Shown: positions 1-11,607 of the stretch, piece after piece | Position numbering within the stretch: the first letter of the stretch is position 1 | Layout: every line of letters starts with the position of its first letter | NCBI GenBank assembly: GCA_012932865.1 | Contig: SAXG01000012.1 | Location: 434,001-498,000 of the forward strand | DNA length: 64,000 nucleotides | Direction: 5' to 3' | Source: Amylostereum areolatum | Taxonomy: Eukaryota; Basidiomycota; Agaricomycetes; Russulales; Stereaceae | Notes under the pieces: model-generated | The model's input: the letters and a program-made list of their open reading frames with translations, nothing else | Told to the model about the DNA's origin: nothing | The model's database searches: none | Program-made: the position numbers and the translations under genes

Positions 1-2895
1 TTGTCACCGCCTCCAGCATCCAGTTGGGCTTGCAACATAGACAGCACGCGAGCTTGCTCCTCCGAGGATATCGTCGAGTCGAATGTTGTGTCGCGCATAG
101 GACTTCGCAGCGATTCGGCGAACGTTCCTGTAGACAAAGACGGAGTAAGAAAAGGTCCGTAAGGTGACCGAGCTTCATTTTGAGGGCTACGAGGGCTGAC
201 GGGACTGCGAGGAGGTGATATACGTCTGACATAATGCATACCGGCATCGCTCGCCCCGTTTGTATCCGAGTGGTCCCCAGTGGATGGAACGCGAGATGTT
301 GGCAATGGCGGCAGCGGTAGGACGCGTGTCGAAGTTGAAGGAGGTGGAAAGTCGTGATGAGTGAGCGGTAACTGACGAACGGGATATAGAGGCGTGGGTG
401 TTTGGGAAGAAGGAGACCGTGCAGTGTCTGTCTCTTGAATGGGTTGGGCAAAGACGGACACATTGACGGTCCGTGTGATGTGTGGAGGTGGAGGTGGTGG
501 AGGTGGAACCTCGTCTCCCAACGAAGAGGGTCGAGGGTGGGGGTCTTGAGGTGGGGGGTGGAAGGAAGATCCTGGTGCTGGTGCGGTCGATGATGACGCA
601 GTCGACGACGACGGAGGCAGGCGATTTGCAGAAGGAGTGAACGGACTGTACGGGTCCGGGGGGGATTGGGCCTGCCCTTGAGGCGGCAATGGTCGCCTGG
701 GAGGTCGTTGCGTCGTGGGGGAGGGGTAACCCCCTTGTTTGAACGCTGTCTTGGGAGTCTCCGGTGACTGGGTGGGTGCATTCACCGATGCATCATGTCT
801 AAGTGACTTGGAAGAGCTATCGCCACTGATGTAGCCGCTGCTAGGAGTCGTTATTCCGTCGCGATACGACGCAGTTTGAGGCACGGGCGGCAGAGGGGGT
901 ACAGAAGGACGTTGTCCACCCGGGGTTAATACACCAGGATGGTGAGACCTATCTCTCAGGCTCTCCATGCTGCGGGCCGATTTCAAGAGAGGATACGGTG
1001 TCTGTGGCGCCTTGGTCGAAGATAACTCGCGCGGTTGCCATTTGACCGCCCAACCTGCTGGAACGGCATTCCGCCCGGGTCCACGCGACGGACGGTCGAC
1101 GCCTGGGGGTGTCGGCGGCGGCTGCTGCATTCGGGGAGAAAAGAAAGGCGTCGAAGGGGTATATCGAGGAGATTTAACGTTCCGAGTTCGGCCGTTCTCT
1201 TGTGAAGGCGACGGGTTGTCTACCACGACCCACGGCTCTTTCTTCATCGAGGGTCTGCGTTTCGCTTTGTCCGAACCGTGACTTTGCTTCCGGCGAGTGA
1301 CGATGTCTAACATGCTTTCCGTTTCCTTCAAGACTTGTTCTCGCTTATCAGCGGCGTCAGACCCCGAGCGGACGTGCGGAGCCCAAGGCCTTGATTGAAG
1401 AGGAGGGCCATCTTCATCGAAGGAGCTCCGAGACGGATCGGGAGAAGGTCGCCCATGCACATGTTTCGCAGCCATTACGCTCGGATGCCCACGATCCAAG
1501 CGTCCTGGAGTGGGCTGGGGGCGGTCGGGAGAGAGAAAGACGGCGGGTGAGGGTGAACGGGGCTCGGGGGAGGGCTGACGGGGCGCTGTGGGTCGGCGAG
1601 CAGACGGCGTCCCGGGATTTTGAGTGTTGCGTGGGGGAGGCCGGAGTGTAGAGCGATGGCTCTCGTCCGGCCCCTCCGCGTCATCGGATACAGATGGATC
1701 GTAGCCATTTGACGCATCCGCAGGAACGCGTTCACTTGCTGAGGACACGCTCCCGTGCCTAGACTGAGACCGATGTGGGTGACGCAGCGGATACCTAGAG
1801 GTTGAAGGGAGGACCGGAGGTGGAACGGCGCTGGCTGTCGGAGAAGCTACAGGAGATGCCTGCGATGGTTCGTGTACCACTGCAGAGGAGTTTGCGACAA
1901 GGAATTTGAGTGTACCACGCGGGTCACCATGCTCACTGCAGAGATTGAACAGTTGATCGTCCTTGAGAGCATCACCCAGTGCATATGCGCCGATCTCGGT
2001 ACGGTAAATGGAATACTGTGATTGCTCCTCGTCCGATATGCGCAGCTTGAAGGAAGATAAGCAGGGTGAACAATACAAGGATATGGCGACGTACTTTGGA
2101 GAATATAAGTTCCCTGATGAAGGCCGTGTCCCTAAAGCCTGAGATGTCGACCATGTAGTACTGTTCAGAGTCGCCCGTTACGAGGATATTTGTTTTATCC
2201 TCTTGAGGGGAGCGGATATCCCTGGGACCTCGGCCACTGTATGCCTCAGACACCGTTGCGCTGACGGGAGACTAAAAAATGTGTGAGGACCTGAGTGAAT
2301 GCCAGGAACGAACGACACGCACCGTGGCTGGTCTCGAACTACTGGAGAGACGACGATCGTGAGCGTGACGTTGTGGCATGTGGGACTTGAGCTTGGAGAA
2401 TATGTTTCCGGTACGACAAGGCGCGGGCTGCGCGCCGTAGGAATGCTGTAGGAGGGCGTCGGAGGAGTTGCTAGGGCCAACGATAGCTTCTTGGTGGAGA
2501 GCACCGTCTCCAGCGATATCGACTGGGGGAAAGGATTGGCCTGGAGTGCTAGGTGGGGGAGAGCTGGTTCCTGAGGGAGATGAAAGAGCGGGGTTGGACC
2601 TCGAAGCGGGATAGCGGGAGTGATGGGGAAGATTGGTTGTGTTGAGGGGACCAGGTTCACGGTACGATGATGAAGAGTGGGTGGGAAGGTCGAGAGGAGG
2701 GGAGCGTGTGGTGGGACTGGGCAAGGGATGATGGCTATATGGATGGTCGTGAAACTGGCGCTGATTGGCGAAAGGGCGAGTCGGATTTGTGCCTCGGTCA
2801 CTGTCGCTCTCCGAGTCTGGTGATGGGTTTGCGACGACGAGCGGACGGTAGAGTTTGCGAGATCGAGGACCGATGGAAGCCGAGTCGGTAGACAT
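1..2895 (-). CDS. BCK1: Bck1-like MAP kinase kinase kinase, N-terminal part (runs off left edge)
   Basis: This is probably the MAPKKK of the cell-wall-integrity cascade. The kinase domain would lie beyond the left edge, so only about 930 N-terminal residues are visible. Exons are 2895-2323, 2271-2095 and 2045 to the edge. After a Ser/Pro-rich start, a conserved block (TNILVTGDSEQYYMVDISG, then FIRELIFSK, then YSIYRTEIGAYALGDAL) matches the N-terminal module of basidiomycete Bck1 homologues as I know them. A long proline/serine-rich linker with no stop follows. The assignment rests on this block alone. A different fungal STE11-class kinase is possible. Confidence 0.65.
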
Positions 2896-3456
2896 GGCGG
2901 GGAAAGGGGGGGAAGACGAGATGTGCTGGCTATGGGGGGGATGGGAACAGGAAGAAGCTAGCGGCTGACTAACGACATGCGACGACGGGGTCCGGCGTCG
3001 TGGACGGGGAGGAGGACGGAGGAGGAACGGTGAGCACGGCGTGGAGGACGACGTCGCGCGTAGTGTCTAATAGCGCACTTGACGATAGACCAGTCTTACG
3101 CGTACGGCAGGCGCCGAACAAAACAGTGGCAAACAACCACCCGGTGGTCTATTATCGAGCGCCCCATCGGCTGGCGCTCAGCGTTCAGTTCGCAGCCAGT
3201 TCGTGTTCCTTCATTAACTTCATTTTACGTCCTCTGCGCTATCACCTGAACCCTCTCGGCGCGTTATACACGTGTCTAGAAGTACAGTTACATGCGTCTA
3301 GCGTACACCTTCACCGCGCCCGCACGCTTCCTCTCCATAAAAAAATACAGTGTGAGAGAAAAAACCTACACCTCCATGGACACTTCCGAAGCCCCGTCCG
3401 TATCTCCTCCATCACCCAGGTTCACCTAAACTTCCATCAGCGATCCCGCGCACAAC
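2896..3456. other. Intergenic, no gene seen
   Basis: This stretch lies between the start of the Bck1-like gene and the 3' end of the Gid8-like gene, so it should hold the first gene's promoter and the second's 3' UTR. Open frames here lack family similarity and consensus splice sites. Confidence 0.5.
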
Positions 3457-4523
3457 TCACAGGCACATCCAAACCGCACCAACCTTGGGAAATTCTGCAC
3501 GCTCGCTCAGCAGCGACTCGCCCCACGACAGTAGCCGCAAGAGCGCCGTCAACTTGGACTCCTTCCCTTGGCTGAAACTCTCCAGGATCGCCGCATTCAC
3601 CTCGCCCGCCGTCTTCATCCTCTGCGCCGGGGACAGCAAGTCCGAGATCGCCGATGGCACCGCTGGTGACGCGTCAAACGCAAGCAGCGCCATCGTACGT
3701 TCCAGCTCGGACAGGAACTCTGGGCTTTCTTCCCCTCGGGGTGCGAGCTCCTCCTGCGCAAACGTCAACGCCTCCGTCACCTTGCCCTGCCGGATGTATT
3801 CGATCAGCTTTTGTTGCTGCAGTCGAAAGTACAAGGCACGGTTGGTGTCTAGGATCTGTCCGGCGGAGTGTCAGCGAAGATGCGGCGGGAAACTCCGGAA
3901 ATGAGAGAATCATATTGAAGACTGAAGTTTGGTGTTGCATAATCCTCATCGACCCGAAGGTCTAAGAGTGGTGCATGCAGAGTATAATCCTGCGACGCAA
4001 TACAAAGTTATGCTCACCTCCGGGTTAAGGTCGTTGACGCGCGTGATCGCATCCTGAACGTCCCCTCGCTGCAGAGCCTCGCGAATGTTCATCCGACTCT
4101 CTATGCTCTCGAAATCTACGGGTGGAGCGATGCTTGCCTCTTGACTAAACTCTTCTGCCGCAGATTTGTATCCCTCGATGACAAGCCAGTCCATCACAAG
4201 GCGATTCATGTCACTTGAAAACGAAGGAAGTCAGCGACTGAGCCACCACGGAGGTACATTGGAGGAGCACGAGTTCAGATAATACATGCAAAATGTTTTT
4301 CGCATCAAAGCATGATGCTCAGCGAGATTCCCAAGTGGTTCATCCCATGTGCTCCTCAAAGGCCGAAGTGAAAAACATGGACACTCACTCCTTCGAGACT
4401 TGAACTTCCTCTAGCCTACGTTCCCATTCATCCTTCTTTATCGTCGTCTTCGGTTGCGGCTATGGAAAAGAAGAAGGGATATTAGTCGGCGCCCATCGGC
4501 GTGGATGTGAGGGAACAGACCAT
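3457..4523 (-). CDS. GID8: GID/CTLH ubiquitin ligase subunit Gid8-like
   Basis: Gid8/TWA1 is a scaffold subunit of the GID/CTLH E3 ubiquitin ligase, which in yeast degrades gluconeogenic enzymes. The 222-residue product has the family's usual length and order. A LisH-like start (DDMNRLVMDWLVIEGYKSAA) is followed by CTLH (FESIESRMNIREALQRGDVQDAI) and CRA segments (IEYIRQGKVTEALTFAQEEL). Exons are 4523-4521 (a bare ATG), 4459-4389, 4213-4018 and 3855-3457. The ATG-only first exon uses a weak donor (GTCTGT), and a TATAAAT at 4558-4552 lies only about 30 nt upstream, so the start is the least certain part. The last few codons could also be affected by a further intron. Confidence 0.85.
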
Positions 4524-4588
4524 GAGTCGCGGGTGGGTGTAAATTGCGTGAATTTATACGTCGGCGTGGAGTTCCTGGCGTCCTCCGC

Positions 4589-4594
4589 CACGTG
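4589..4594. promoter_or_regulatory. CACGTG E-box upstream of the Gid8-like gene
   Basis: A CACGTG palindrome lies 66 bp upstream of the proposed ATG. It is one of six such hexamers found in promoters of this window. The binding factor (Cbf1/USF-type bHLH) is inferred only. Confidence 0.3.
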
Positions 4595-4677
4595 CTATTT
4601 TGCAACCAATCAGACAGCTTCGAGCAGGGCATTGCTCAACGGCGCGTCTTTCTTCCACCACCACCAAGTACTAAGTA

Positions 4678-5599
4678 TCACTTATGTAGGCTTGGCCGTG
4701 TACAGCAGGTGTAACCAATTGTCGCTCGTGTCGAGCAAGGAAAATGACATATGAACATGGGTGCATAGTGGGTTACGACTCCAAATTCGCGATGAGATGT
4801 ATCGTCAGGATTTAGAAACGATCCTCCAGACCTGATCATGTCCATAAAGTCGTCTTTATCCAGCGCGGCTGCGAGCAAGCAGTTCAGCCTGATGTGCATA
4901 CATGGATATGAATGTAAGACTCACACTCTTTCCCTCTACCGAGTGGGTTGTCTTTACTCTTGCCTTTCTGCTTGCCTTTCCCCTTGTCAAGGGACGGTGC
5001 AGGTAAAGTGGGCTTGCCCGACCCCCGTGCAGCCTTGGTCTCCTCAACGGCTGCAGCCGCAGACGCTTGTGATTGCTGGATCGCGTTGAATAGCTTCACC
5101 ACTAAAAGAAGCGTAAGACCCAGTCGATAGATTTTGAAAAAGAAGTCGTACCGCCTCTTTGCGCGATTTTCCTCAGCGCACGCTCACTCTCCCCTCCCCA
5201 TCCGCCGATGACATCCCGCACATGCCCTTTGTCCTCCTTGTCCTTGCGCTCTCCTTTGAGTATTTTCTTGGCCTTGGTCTCTAGCTTTGCATCATTGCGG
5301 GCGCGGGAGACTTCCGGTTTGAGAGAGAGCGGTAAAGTGGAAGGGGCATCCGTGTTGAGTAAAGTTTGTAGCGCAGCTCCAAAGCGTGAGGAGTCTGTAG
5401 CGCGATGTTTGCGTTTTTGAGTCTTTTTGGATTTTACTCGTCTGGTGTCGGCGATTTCGTTTTCAGTGTCGGGAGTGTCAGAGCCAGAACCGGAAGTTGA
5501 GATAGACTCGTCGTCGGAGACCTCGACATCGGAGGAAGGACCGGCGCCGGTAGCTTCTTCAGTGTCATCGGATAGTCTTCGACGTTTTGTGGGAGGCAT
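4678..5599 (-). CDS. RRP15: Ribosomal RNA-processing protein 15 (Rrp15)
   Basis: Rrp15 is a nucleolar 60S pre-ribosome factor needed for early pre-rRNA cleavage. Exons are 5599-5152, 5101-4925 and 4868-4678. An acidic, Ser-rich, basic start (MPPTKRRRLSDDTEE) precedes the Rrp15 core: FGAALQTLLNTDA, then LETKAKKILKGERKDKEDKG, then ERALRKIAQRGVVKLFNAI. The family's C-terminal signature FMDMIRSGG is present near the end. The family normally stops a few residues later with an IVSK-type tail. Here the frame instead runs on for about 35 unrelated residues, while the next frame reads IVSKS and stops, so one base is probably missing near 4822. The MPPTKR methionine was chosen because an upstream in-frame ATG adds only seven unconserved residues. 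Confidence 0.85.
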
Positions 5600-5992
5600 G
5601 TGGGAGAAAGAGAGAACCAAGGAGAAGAGGGGAAGAAGGAAGGAACGACGCGCGGGGTCGACGCGTTTAGAGTCAGGCTATGACGGTCACGACTTGTCCC
5701 AAGCCCCCATACCCTTTCACCACGACCAGTACGGCGGACTTTACAACCCTCTTCCCCTTCTCACAGAGTTTTTCCTCAACTTGTAAAGCCGGGTTTCAAG
5801 TCTCCCAGGTCTGCGTTAAGGGGCTCGCAAAGTAACCGCTGTACACGGAAGTTCTAACCCCCCAGACGGGGAGAGCGTTGGGGAAATTAAACGTTCAACG
5901 ACCGTAATCGGTCGATCCCATTGCCGTTTATTGGGACGTTGGATTCCTCGCTGCTGTGCTAGCCATCGTATCCGGAGCTCACTGGCCTCGAC
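5600..5992. other. Divergent promoter region, RRP15 / ankyrin-DIL gene
   Basis: This is the shared upstream region of two divergent genes. No recognisable gene, repeat or strong consensus box was seen. Confidence 0.4.
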
Positions 5993-8900
5993 ATGGTCTC
6001 CTCCGCATATCCTCCAATCGATCTTTCTCCCGAGCCCGATCTTCATCCTATATACCCAAACCCGTCTTATATCGCTCCCCTTCTCTCTCCCCATTCGGGT
6101 CTATCACCCCCTCAGAAGGCTGAACTCGTCGCACATTCTCTTGGTCGCTCTTGCCTCTTCGGAGAGCTATCTCTTCTGTCCTTCCTCCTTACCGACCCGC
6201 ACGCGCAAACCTTCGTTGATTTGGGAACCCGTGATGAAGACGGTCTCGGTCTCATCAGCGCAACTATCCAAGGCTTTGGTTCCGACTCTGAAAGAGATAT
6301 CGAACGGGAAGAGTGTGTTCGCCTTCTTGTATCAGAGGGTGCAGATGTGAACGACGCAGACAACGGTGCGTAACGCTCACATTCGAGTCGTACGCTGGCC
6401 TGATGACCCCGGTTCACAGCTGGATGGACCGCCCTTCATCATGCTGCTTTGTTGGCACCCCCAACCTTGGTGTCGTTTCTGATGACCCATGGATCCTCTC
6501 TGTTCACACTTACGTGTCGAAATCTCACCCCACTGGACATCGTGACCGCACATTCAACCGTTCCAGGGAGGGAGGACGTGGCCCTGTTACTAGGTGAAGC
6601 CATGCGCGGTGAAGGATGGACTGGTGGACGAATGGAGGAACGCCGGAAGATATTGGAACAGCGCATTGTTCGTAGAGGGAAGCAACGCGTCGTGCGAGAC
6701 GACATTGCCCATCGCCTGGAGATAAATCCAAAGTGGTGGGGAGACGACGGGTGGCATGACAGTGCTTCGTCTGATGAATCTGATGATGAAGACATGCAGG
6801 AGGACGAAACTCTCTTTGTAAGTCGGGCTCACATATCCCCTGCAATGTCCATTCAAAAATGAGATGCCTCCACAGACACCTCCTCCCAATTATACGACAA
6901 TGCTTGTATTCTCGCCGCCTTCGTTGCCATATATCTTCCAATCTCTCATCACGAATTTCCAACCTTCGCTACGGAACGCTGAGCCTGCAAATGCTCTTTA
7001 CATGCTAGCCCGGTTCGCATGCCTCACCTGCGACGACACCTGGCTTGAAGACCTGATCATCGGTGCAACGGACGCGATCGAAGAGACATTCTTCGTACGT
7101 TACCCGTCCATCGTATAACCTGTCCGTATCGATGACAGGCCGTTAGAGCCAATCCGAGGACTTGACCTGCCTAGTGTTCTGGCTTTACAACACCACGGCA
7201 TGGCTTCACCTTATGCGCTGCGATAATTCCATTAACGAGACCTGTGAACACCTCGGCTCCTTCGTTCTCATCGAGGAAGTCATTAATTCCGTATTCGGTA
7301 CGCGCCTGGTCCGAACTCGGTGAGACATCCAGACCACTCATGATCGTCCCAGTTTTCATTATACGCTATGTGGAACGCCGCATCGACCAATTGATCGATG
7401 CGGCCATCCTGGATCATTCCGCTCTTCCCGCAGAGTTCGACGATATCCAGTTCGAGTCCGAGTGGTCCTTTCTCCGCTCCTTTGGCGCGAAAAAGAAAGC
7501 AGCCAATACCACGGTTCCAGCAACGGGTCGCTCCGCGACCCCTAGCTCACCACCCGCGTCGAGCCGACCTCCTTCACCTTCGGCGGCGTCACCGGCACAC
7601 GCGCGAAACTTTTCGTCCATGTCCTCGCTACGGCAGACATTCTCTCGCAAGCGTGCTGGTTCTTCCACGACGCCATTACAGGCGCTCTTTTCGGATACAG
7701 CCGCTGCACCCACACCGAATCCGGGAGATATCACATCCTTCTTCGACGCGTTACAGACTTTCCTGACGCTGTCTTGCATCAACCCCGCTCTCATCACCCA
7801 AATGTGGTCGCAAGTCATTTACTGGATTGCTTGTGCGTATTCACAGCTCAGAAGAAGCTATATACTGATCTTGTTCCAGGCGAGATTTTCAATCGAGTAC
7901 TAACTCGAAAGAAGTACCTATGTCGGTACGTGCCGCAAGCTTTCCCTACTCGATCAAAATGTTGATTTTCTTTCAGTTCACGGGCCGTTCAGATCGGCAT
8001 GAATTTGGGAGCTCTGGAGGAGTGGGTTGAAAGCGCTAATTTACCCCGCGGCGTCATCTCTCACCTTGCGCCGGTTCGAGATCTGTTAAACTGGCTCCAG
8101 GTGCGTGCGCTAAATGTCCACCGGAAATACTCATTAAATCTGCACCTCAGTGCTTCGTCCTCAATCACCGAGTTTTCTAACCTTGTGGCAACGATTCAAA
8201 CGATGAGGCACCTCAACCCCCTTCAGGTGAAGTCGCGCGCACCATCGACGATGGGGGCATCCTAATGAGTTATTAGATGCGCCGTGCCGTGAGAGACTAC
8301 AAGTACGAAGTCAATGAAGGCCGAATGACCGAGGAGTGCAGTCAATATCTCGCTCAGCTACAGAAGGACTGGGAACGCCACCGCGTCAAACTCGGCGTAG
8401 AGGCGTTGCGTAGAGAGGTACTTCCGAAAATAGTGCACTTACTCACCGTAGGCTAACCTGTGAGCTAGATGGATGAACGGGAACGAGAGCGTGATGACGT
8501 GTCGTTCAATGACAGCGGGAGCCACCAAGGGTCTTCCTCAACGTCGATGTCGTCCAGTGAGATGGGTGCCGCCCAGCGCAGCATCGACTCACTGTTCGAT
8601 CGCGACCAAGATATCATAGTATGGGAGCCTGCCAAACCTCCAGAGGTTCTTGGCGAGTTCCTCGACTCGCGGCATATGCTGCCTCTCCTCCTTCCCTCCG
8701 ATCCGCGGATGCTCTCTGCCGTGCCAAAGAAACCGCCTCTCTGGAAGGATTCGCGTCCCGGTAACGAACAGGCGGGCGCTGACGGACGCAGTGCCAGTCG
8801 GATGAGCCGACGAAGCGCGGACAACATACCTTGGCAAACATCTACTCGGCGTCTAAGAGATGTCGGCCTAGAAACGCTGCAGTGGGTAGACGGGATTGGT

Positions 8901-9122
8901 TCGGTGTCAAGGTGGTCCCGACCGTGGCAGATAGACGAGAATGAGGGCGCAGATGAAGGTGTGGCGCCCCCGCCCTACACGTCTGGGGACCCAGACGAAT
9001 CCGATCTCTCGATCACGGCCAGTGTACCTTGGGTCACATCGCTCACCACCAAACCTTCGCTTCACCGCAGAGGAAGGTCTGGCACGGTCATCTCAGCTAC
9101 CGATACCGCAGCGCCTAGCTGA
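5993..9122 (+). CDS. Ankyrin repeat and DIL (dilute) domain protein
   Basis: This is a roughly 886-residue protein with N-terminal ankyrin repeats (RLLVSEGADVNDADN, then GWTALHHAALLAPPTLVSFL) followed by a DIL domain. The DIL is recognised from the block CLVFWLYNTTAWLHLMR through WSQVIYWIACEIFNRVL to GALEEWVESANLP. DIL is best known as the cargo-binding part of class V myosins; this motor-less combination is a known fungal architecture, possibly in vesicle or Rab traffic. Exons are 5993-6365, 6420-6817, 6876-7094, 7147-7297, 7353-7832, 7880-7925, 7977-8100, 8151-8226, 8277-8417 and 8469-9122. Their sum is one base over a codon multiple. The start of the eighth exon reads in the wrong frame for 22 nt, consistent with one extra base near 8155. 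Confidence 0.8.
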
Positions 9123-9545
9123 GAATGGGATAGTAAGTCTGAACATATACCGGACCCTTTCGTACACGCGCCTTTACGGTCACCGCATCTCATCCACATC
9201 GTGCTCTATCTGTCGCATCACACCTGTTTTCGCTTTCCAGGAATAATACAACGTAGAATTGTACAATACTATCTAGGTCCGTTGCCAATCGTAAATCCCA
9301 GGTCCGAGCCTATGGGAAGACGGCGGTTTCCGCATTCTTCCACGCTCCCGATCTACTCACTTGTCTTATCAAGCTCCTCTTCAGCCTCGCTGCGTCCTCG
9401 GTGCATGTTCATTTGCGCTCACTCCGCGTCTGCATAGCCATTCTATATTGTCATTTGACACACCGACACCTCCTCGCGATCTCACTGCAGTCCACCATCG
9501 GGTATCACTGTCTATCACTTCGATCTACAGATCCTGTTTGCGATC
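9123..9545. other. Intergenic, no gene seen
   Basis: This is the 3' region of the ankyrin-DIL gene and the promoter of the next gene on the same strand. No coding or structural signal was found. Confidence 0.4.
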
Positions 9546-11430
9546 ATGGCTCATCGTGTCTTCCCCAACGCGGTCGATGCCATCGGGAATGCGCCTCTCC
9601 TTGTCGTTCTCGTAGCCGATGCCCAGAAAGGATGGTGTGAACAGGTTCGTTGGCATGTAAAGACCAAAATCTACCATCGGCTAATCAGCGCGGATGTGGT
9701 TACTGTCAGTTCGCACAGGAGGGATATCATGTCTTTCAAGTCATATATCCTTCTTCGCCAACGGACCTTGACAAGTCTTTGGATATTGCCGAGGCCCATA
9801 TCCAAGAACATGGAAAATCCTGGGGCCTTATCACGTATGGACTGCTCGAGGGAGATGTATCACGCGTCTTTCGTCTTTATCGATCCGCTTTGCTCAAGGC
9901 ATGCATTCATTATGCACCCTTAACAGATGATAGTGCACCTCTGCTCGTCAAAAACGACGAGCATACATACATACAGTACGAACTCCCGTTCGATATCTGT
10001 TCGTGAAGCCCGTTATACTGATGGGCTTTGCAGGACACTGATTCACTTGTCGTCCTCCCAAGAGGAGCTTCACGCAAAGTTGCACAGCCATATCGCCCAA
10101 GGTTTTATCCCCTCAAGCGATCCGGCAAATCGACCACCTCTCGATGTATACACGTACCCTAAGGTGTCTATATCGCCCCCTTTCCCTTTCAGTACGAAAC
10201 CCCCCGTGATGATCGTCGCAGGCGAGACATTGCATGTGGACCCCTACGTCCGATCTGCCACTAGTCTTGCGTACAGTCGTACGCTGGGTCTTTTACGTTG
10301 CCAACTCGGGCCACACTTTGAACTTGAAAAGCTTTGGGAAAAACATACCTACTATGTATGTTCACTCTTTCATCGATCCGGGACCCTCACTTACATATAT
10401 CTGCATCCAGGAGTTTGAGGAGAGAGATGCACTCAGTAAGTGACATACGAAACATCACTTTGAACCCTGCGATACCACCGTCGGTTCTTATCAGAGACGA
10501 TGTCCACGATGGTATATGTCTATCCTCTTTGCAAGTGATAGGGTTTAATGGCCTCGATATCCAGGTCAAAGTGCCATACGTCAACCATGTTCCCACCCTC
10601 ACAGGCGGCGTTGGATACCAAGAGTTGGCGCGATTTTATAAGGTCCATCTATCCTCAACCACGTCCACTGACTTACTCTGATCCACCGTCGGCAGTATCA
10701 TTTTACTGGAGAAAATGTCAGCCGAGGGTTTTTTCGGAGACACTAAAGCCATTCGTTTTCTGAGCTGTCATTCTGCATAGGTTACACCACCAGACACGGA
10801 GCTTATCACCGTTTCCCGGACTGGCAAGTCATACCAGCTTTGAGGATGAATGTATGGGGCTGAGCAACACGTAGTCGGCTCAGACAGAATCATCGACGAG
10901 ATGATATTCAAGGCGACACATACAACCGTGAGTATCTGATAGATCGACTGAGCTCTATGTCGGCTCATGCACTCTCTAGGAGATCGACTATTTCCTTCCT
11001 GGTATAAAACCCACGGGAAAGCCCATCGAGATCGCCCTGGTAGGCGTCGTTGCATTCCGCGGAGACAAGCTGACTTTCGAGTAAGTTTTCCGCCGATACC
11101 AGCATTCTCCGACGACCTCTCATTCAATTATTAGACACATGTACAATCTCTTTCCGATGTCACCAACGCAATTCCATCTGACGGGATTTCGTAGATATTG
11201 GGACCAAGCTTCTGTGCTTGTTCAGGTTGCGCCATTCATTTTTCTACACTGCCTTCCGCCCCTCACGCTAGCTCTGGCTCACCTGTTTTTTTTAGCTTGG
11301 GCTTCTGGACCGATCCACGCTCCCCGTGGCTGGCATCGAAGTGGCACGGAAGGTACTAGACCCGTTTGGCGTCCCCAGTAACGACATGATGGAGCGCTGG
11401 AAGGAGAGCGAAGGCCTGAGCATCGAATAA
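9546..11430 (+). CDS. Dienelactone hydrolase-like / NTF2-like (SnoaL) fusion protein
   Basis: This is a 405-residue protein in 13 exons whose sum is an exact codon multiple. Residues 1 to about 200 resemble dienelactone hydrolases (GCGYCQFAQEGYHVFQVIY, then VMIVAGETLHVDPYVRSA), but I see no GxCxGG nucleophile elbow, so this half is probably not catalytic. Residues from about 215 form an NTF2/SnoaL-like domain (LEKLWEKHTYYEFEERDAL, then VPYVNHVPTLTGGVGYQELA, then DYFLPGIKPTGKPIEIALVG). The combination is common in fungi and often labelled carboxymethylenebutenolidase. Exons include three tiny ones (10411-10435, 10495-10511 and the 6-nt 11135-11140) and a GC-AG intron (10824-10874). No substrate can be inferred. 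Confidence 0.75.
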
Positions 11431-11607
11431 ATTTGATTATGATATGTATTATTACAGTACAGTGGGCTGAAAGCCCGCGCAACAAATGTCCTAGCGGATG
11501 CATACTGAATCATCGGTGAAGAATTAAACAATAAGGTGCGCGGCGTGATGTTGTCACCGGAAAGCCGGAAGGGTAGTTTGTATATGGTGTATGTCCTAGT
11601 CCGTGGT

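Noticed and set aside
3000..3575. 191-codon plus ORF
   Set aside because: It overlaps the Gid8-like C-terminus on the opposite strand and shows no coding character.
8101..8175. Alternative acceptor ACCGAG to explain the ankyrin-DIL frame break
   Set aside because: It would restore the frame but delete the conserved CLSSITE segment. A one-base insertion fits the domain better, though splicing at this site cannot be excluded.
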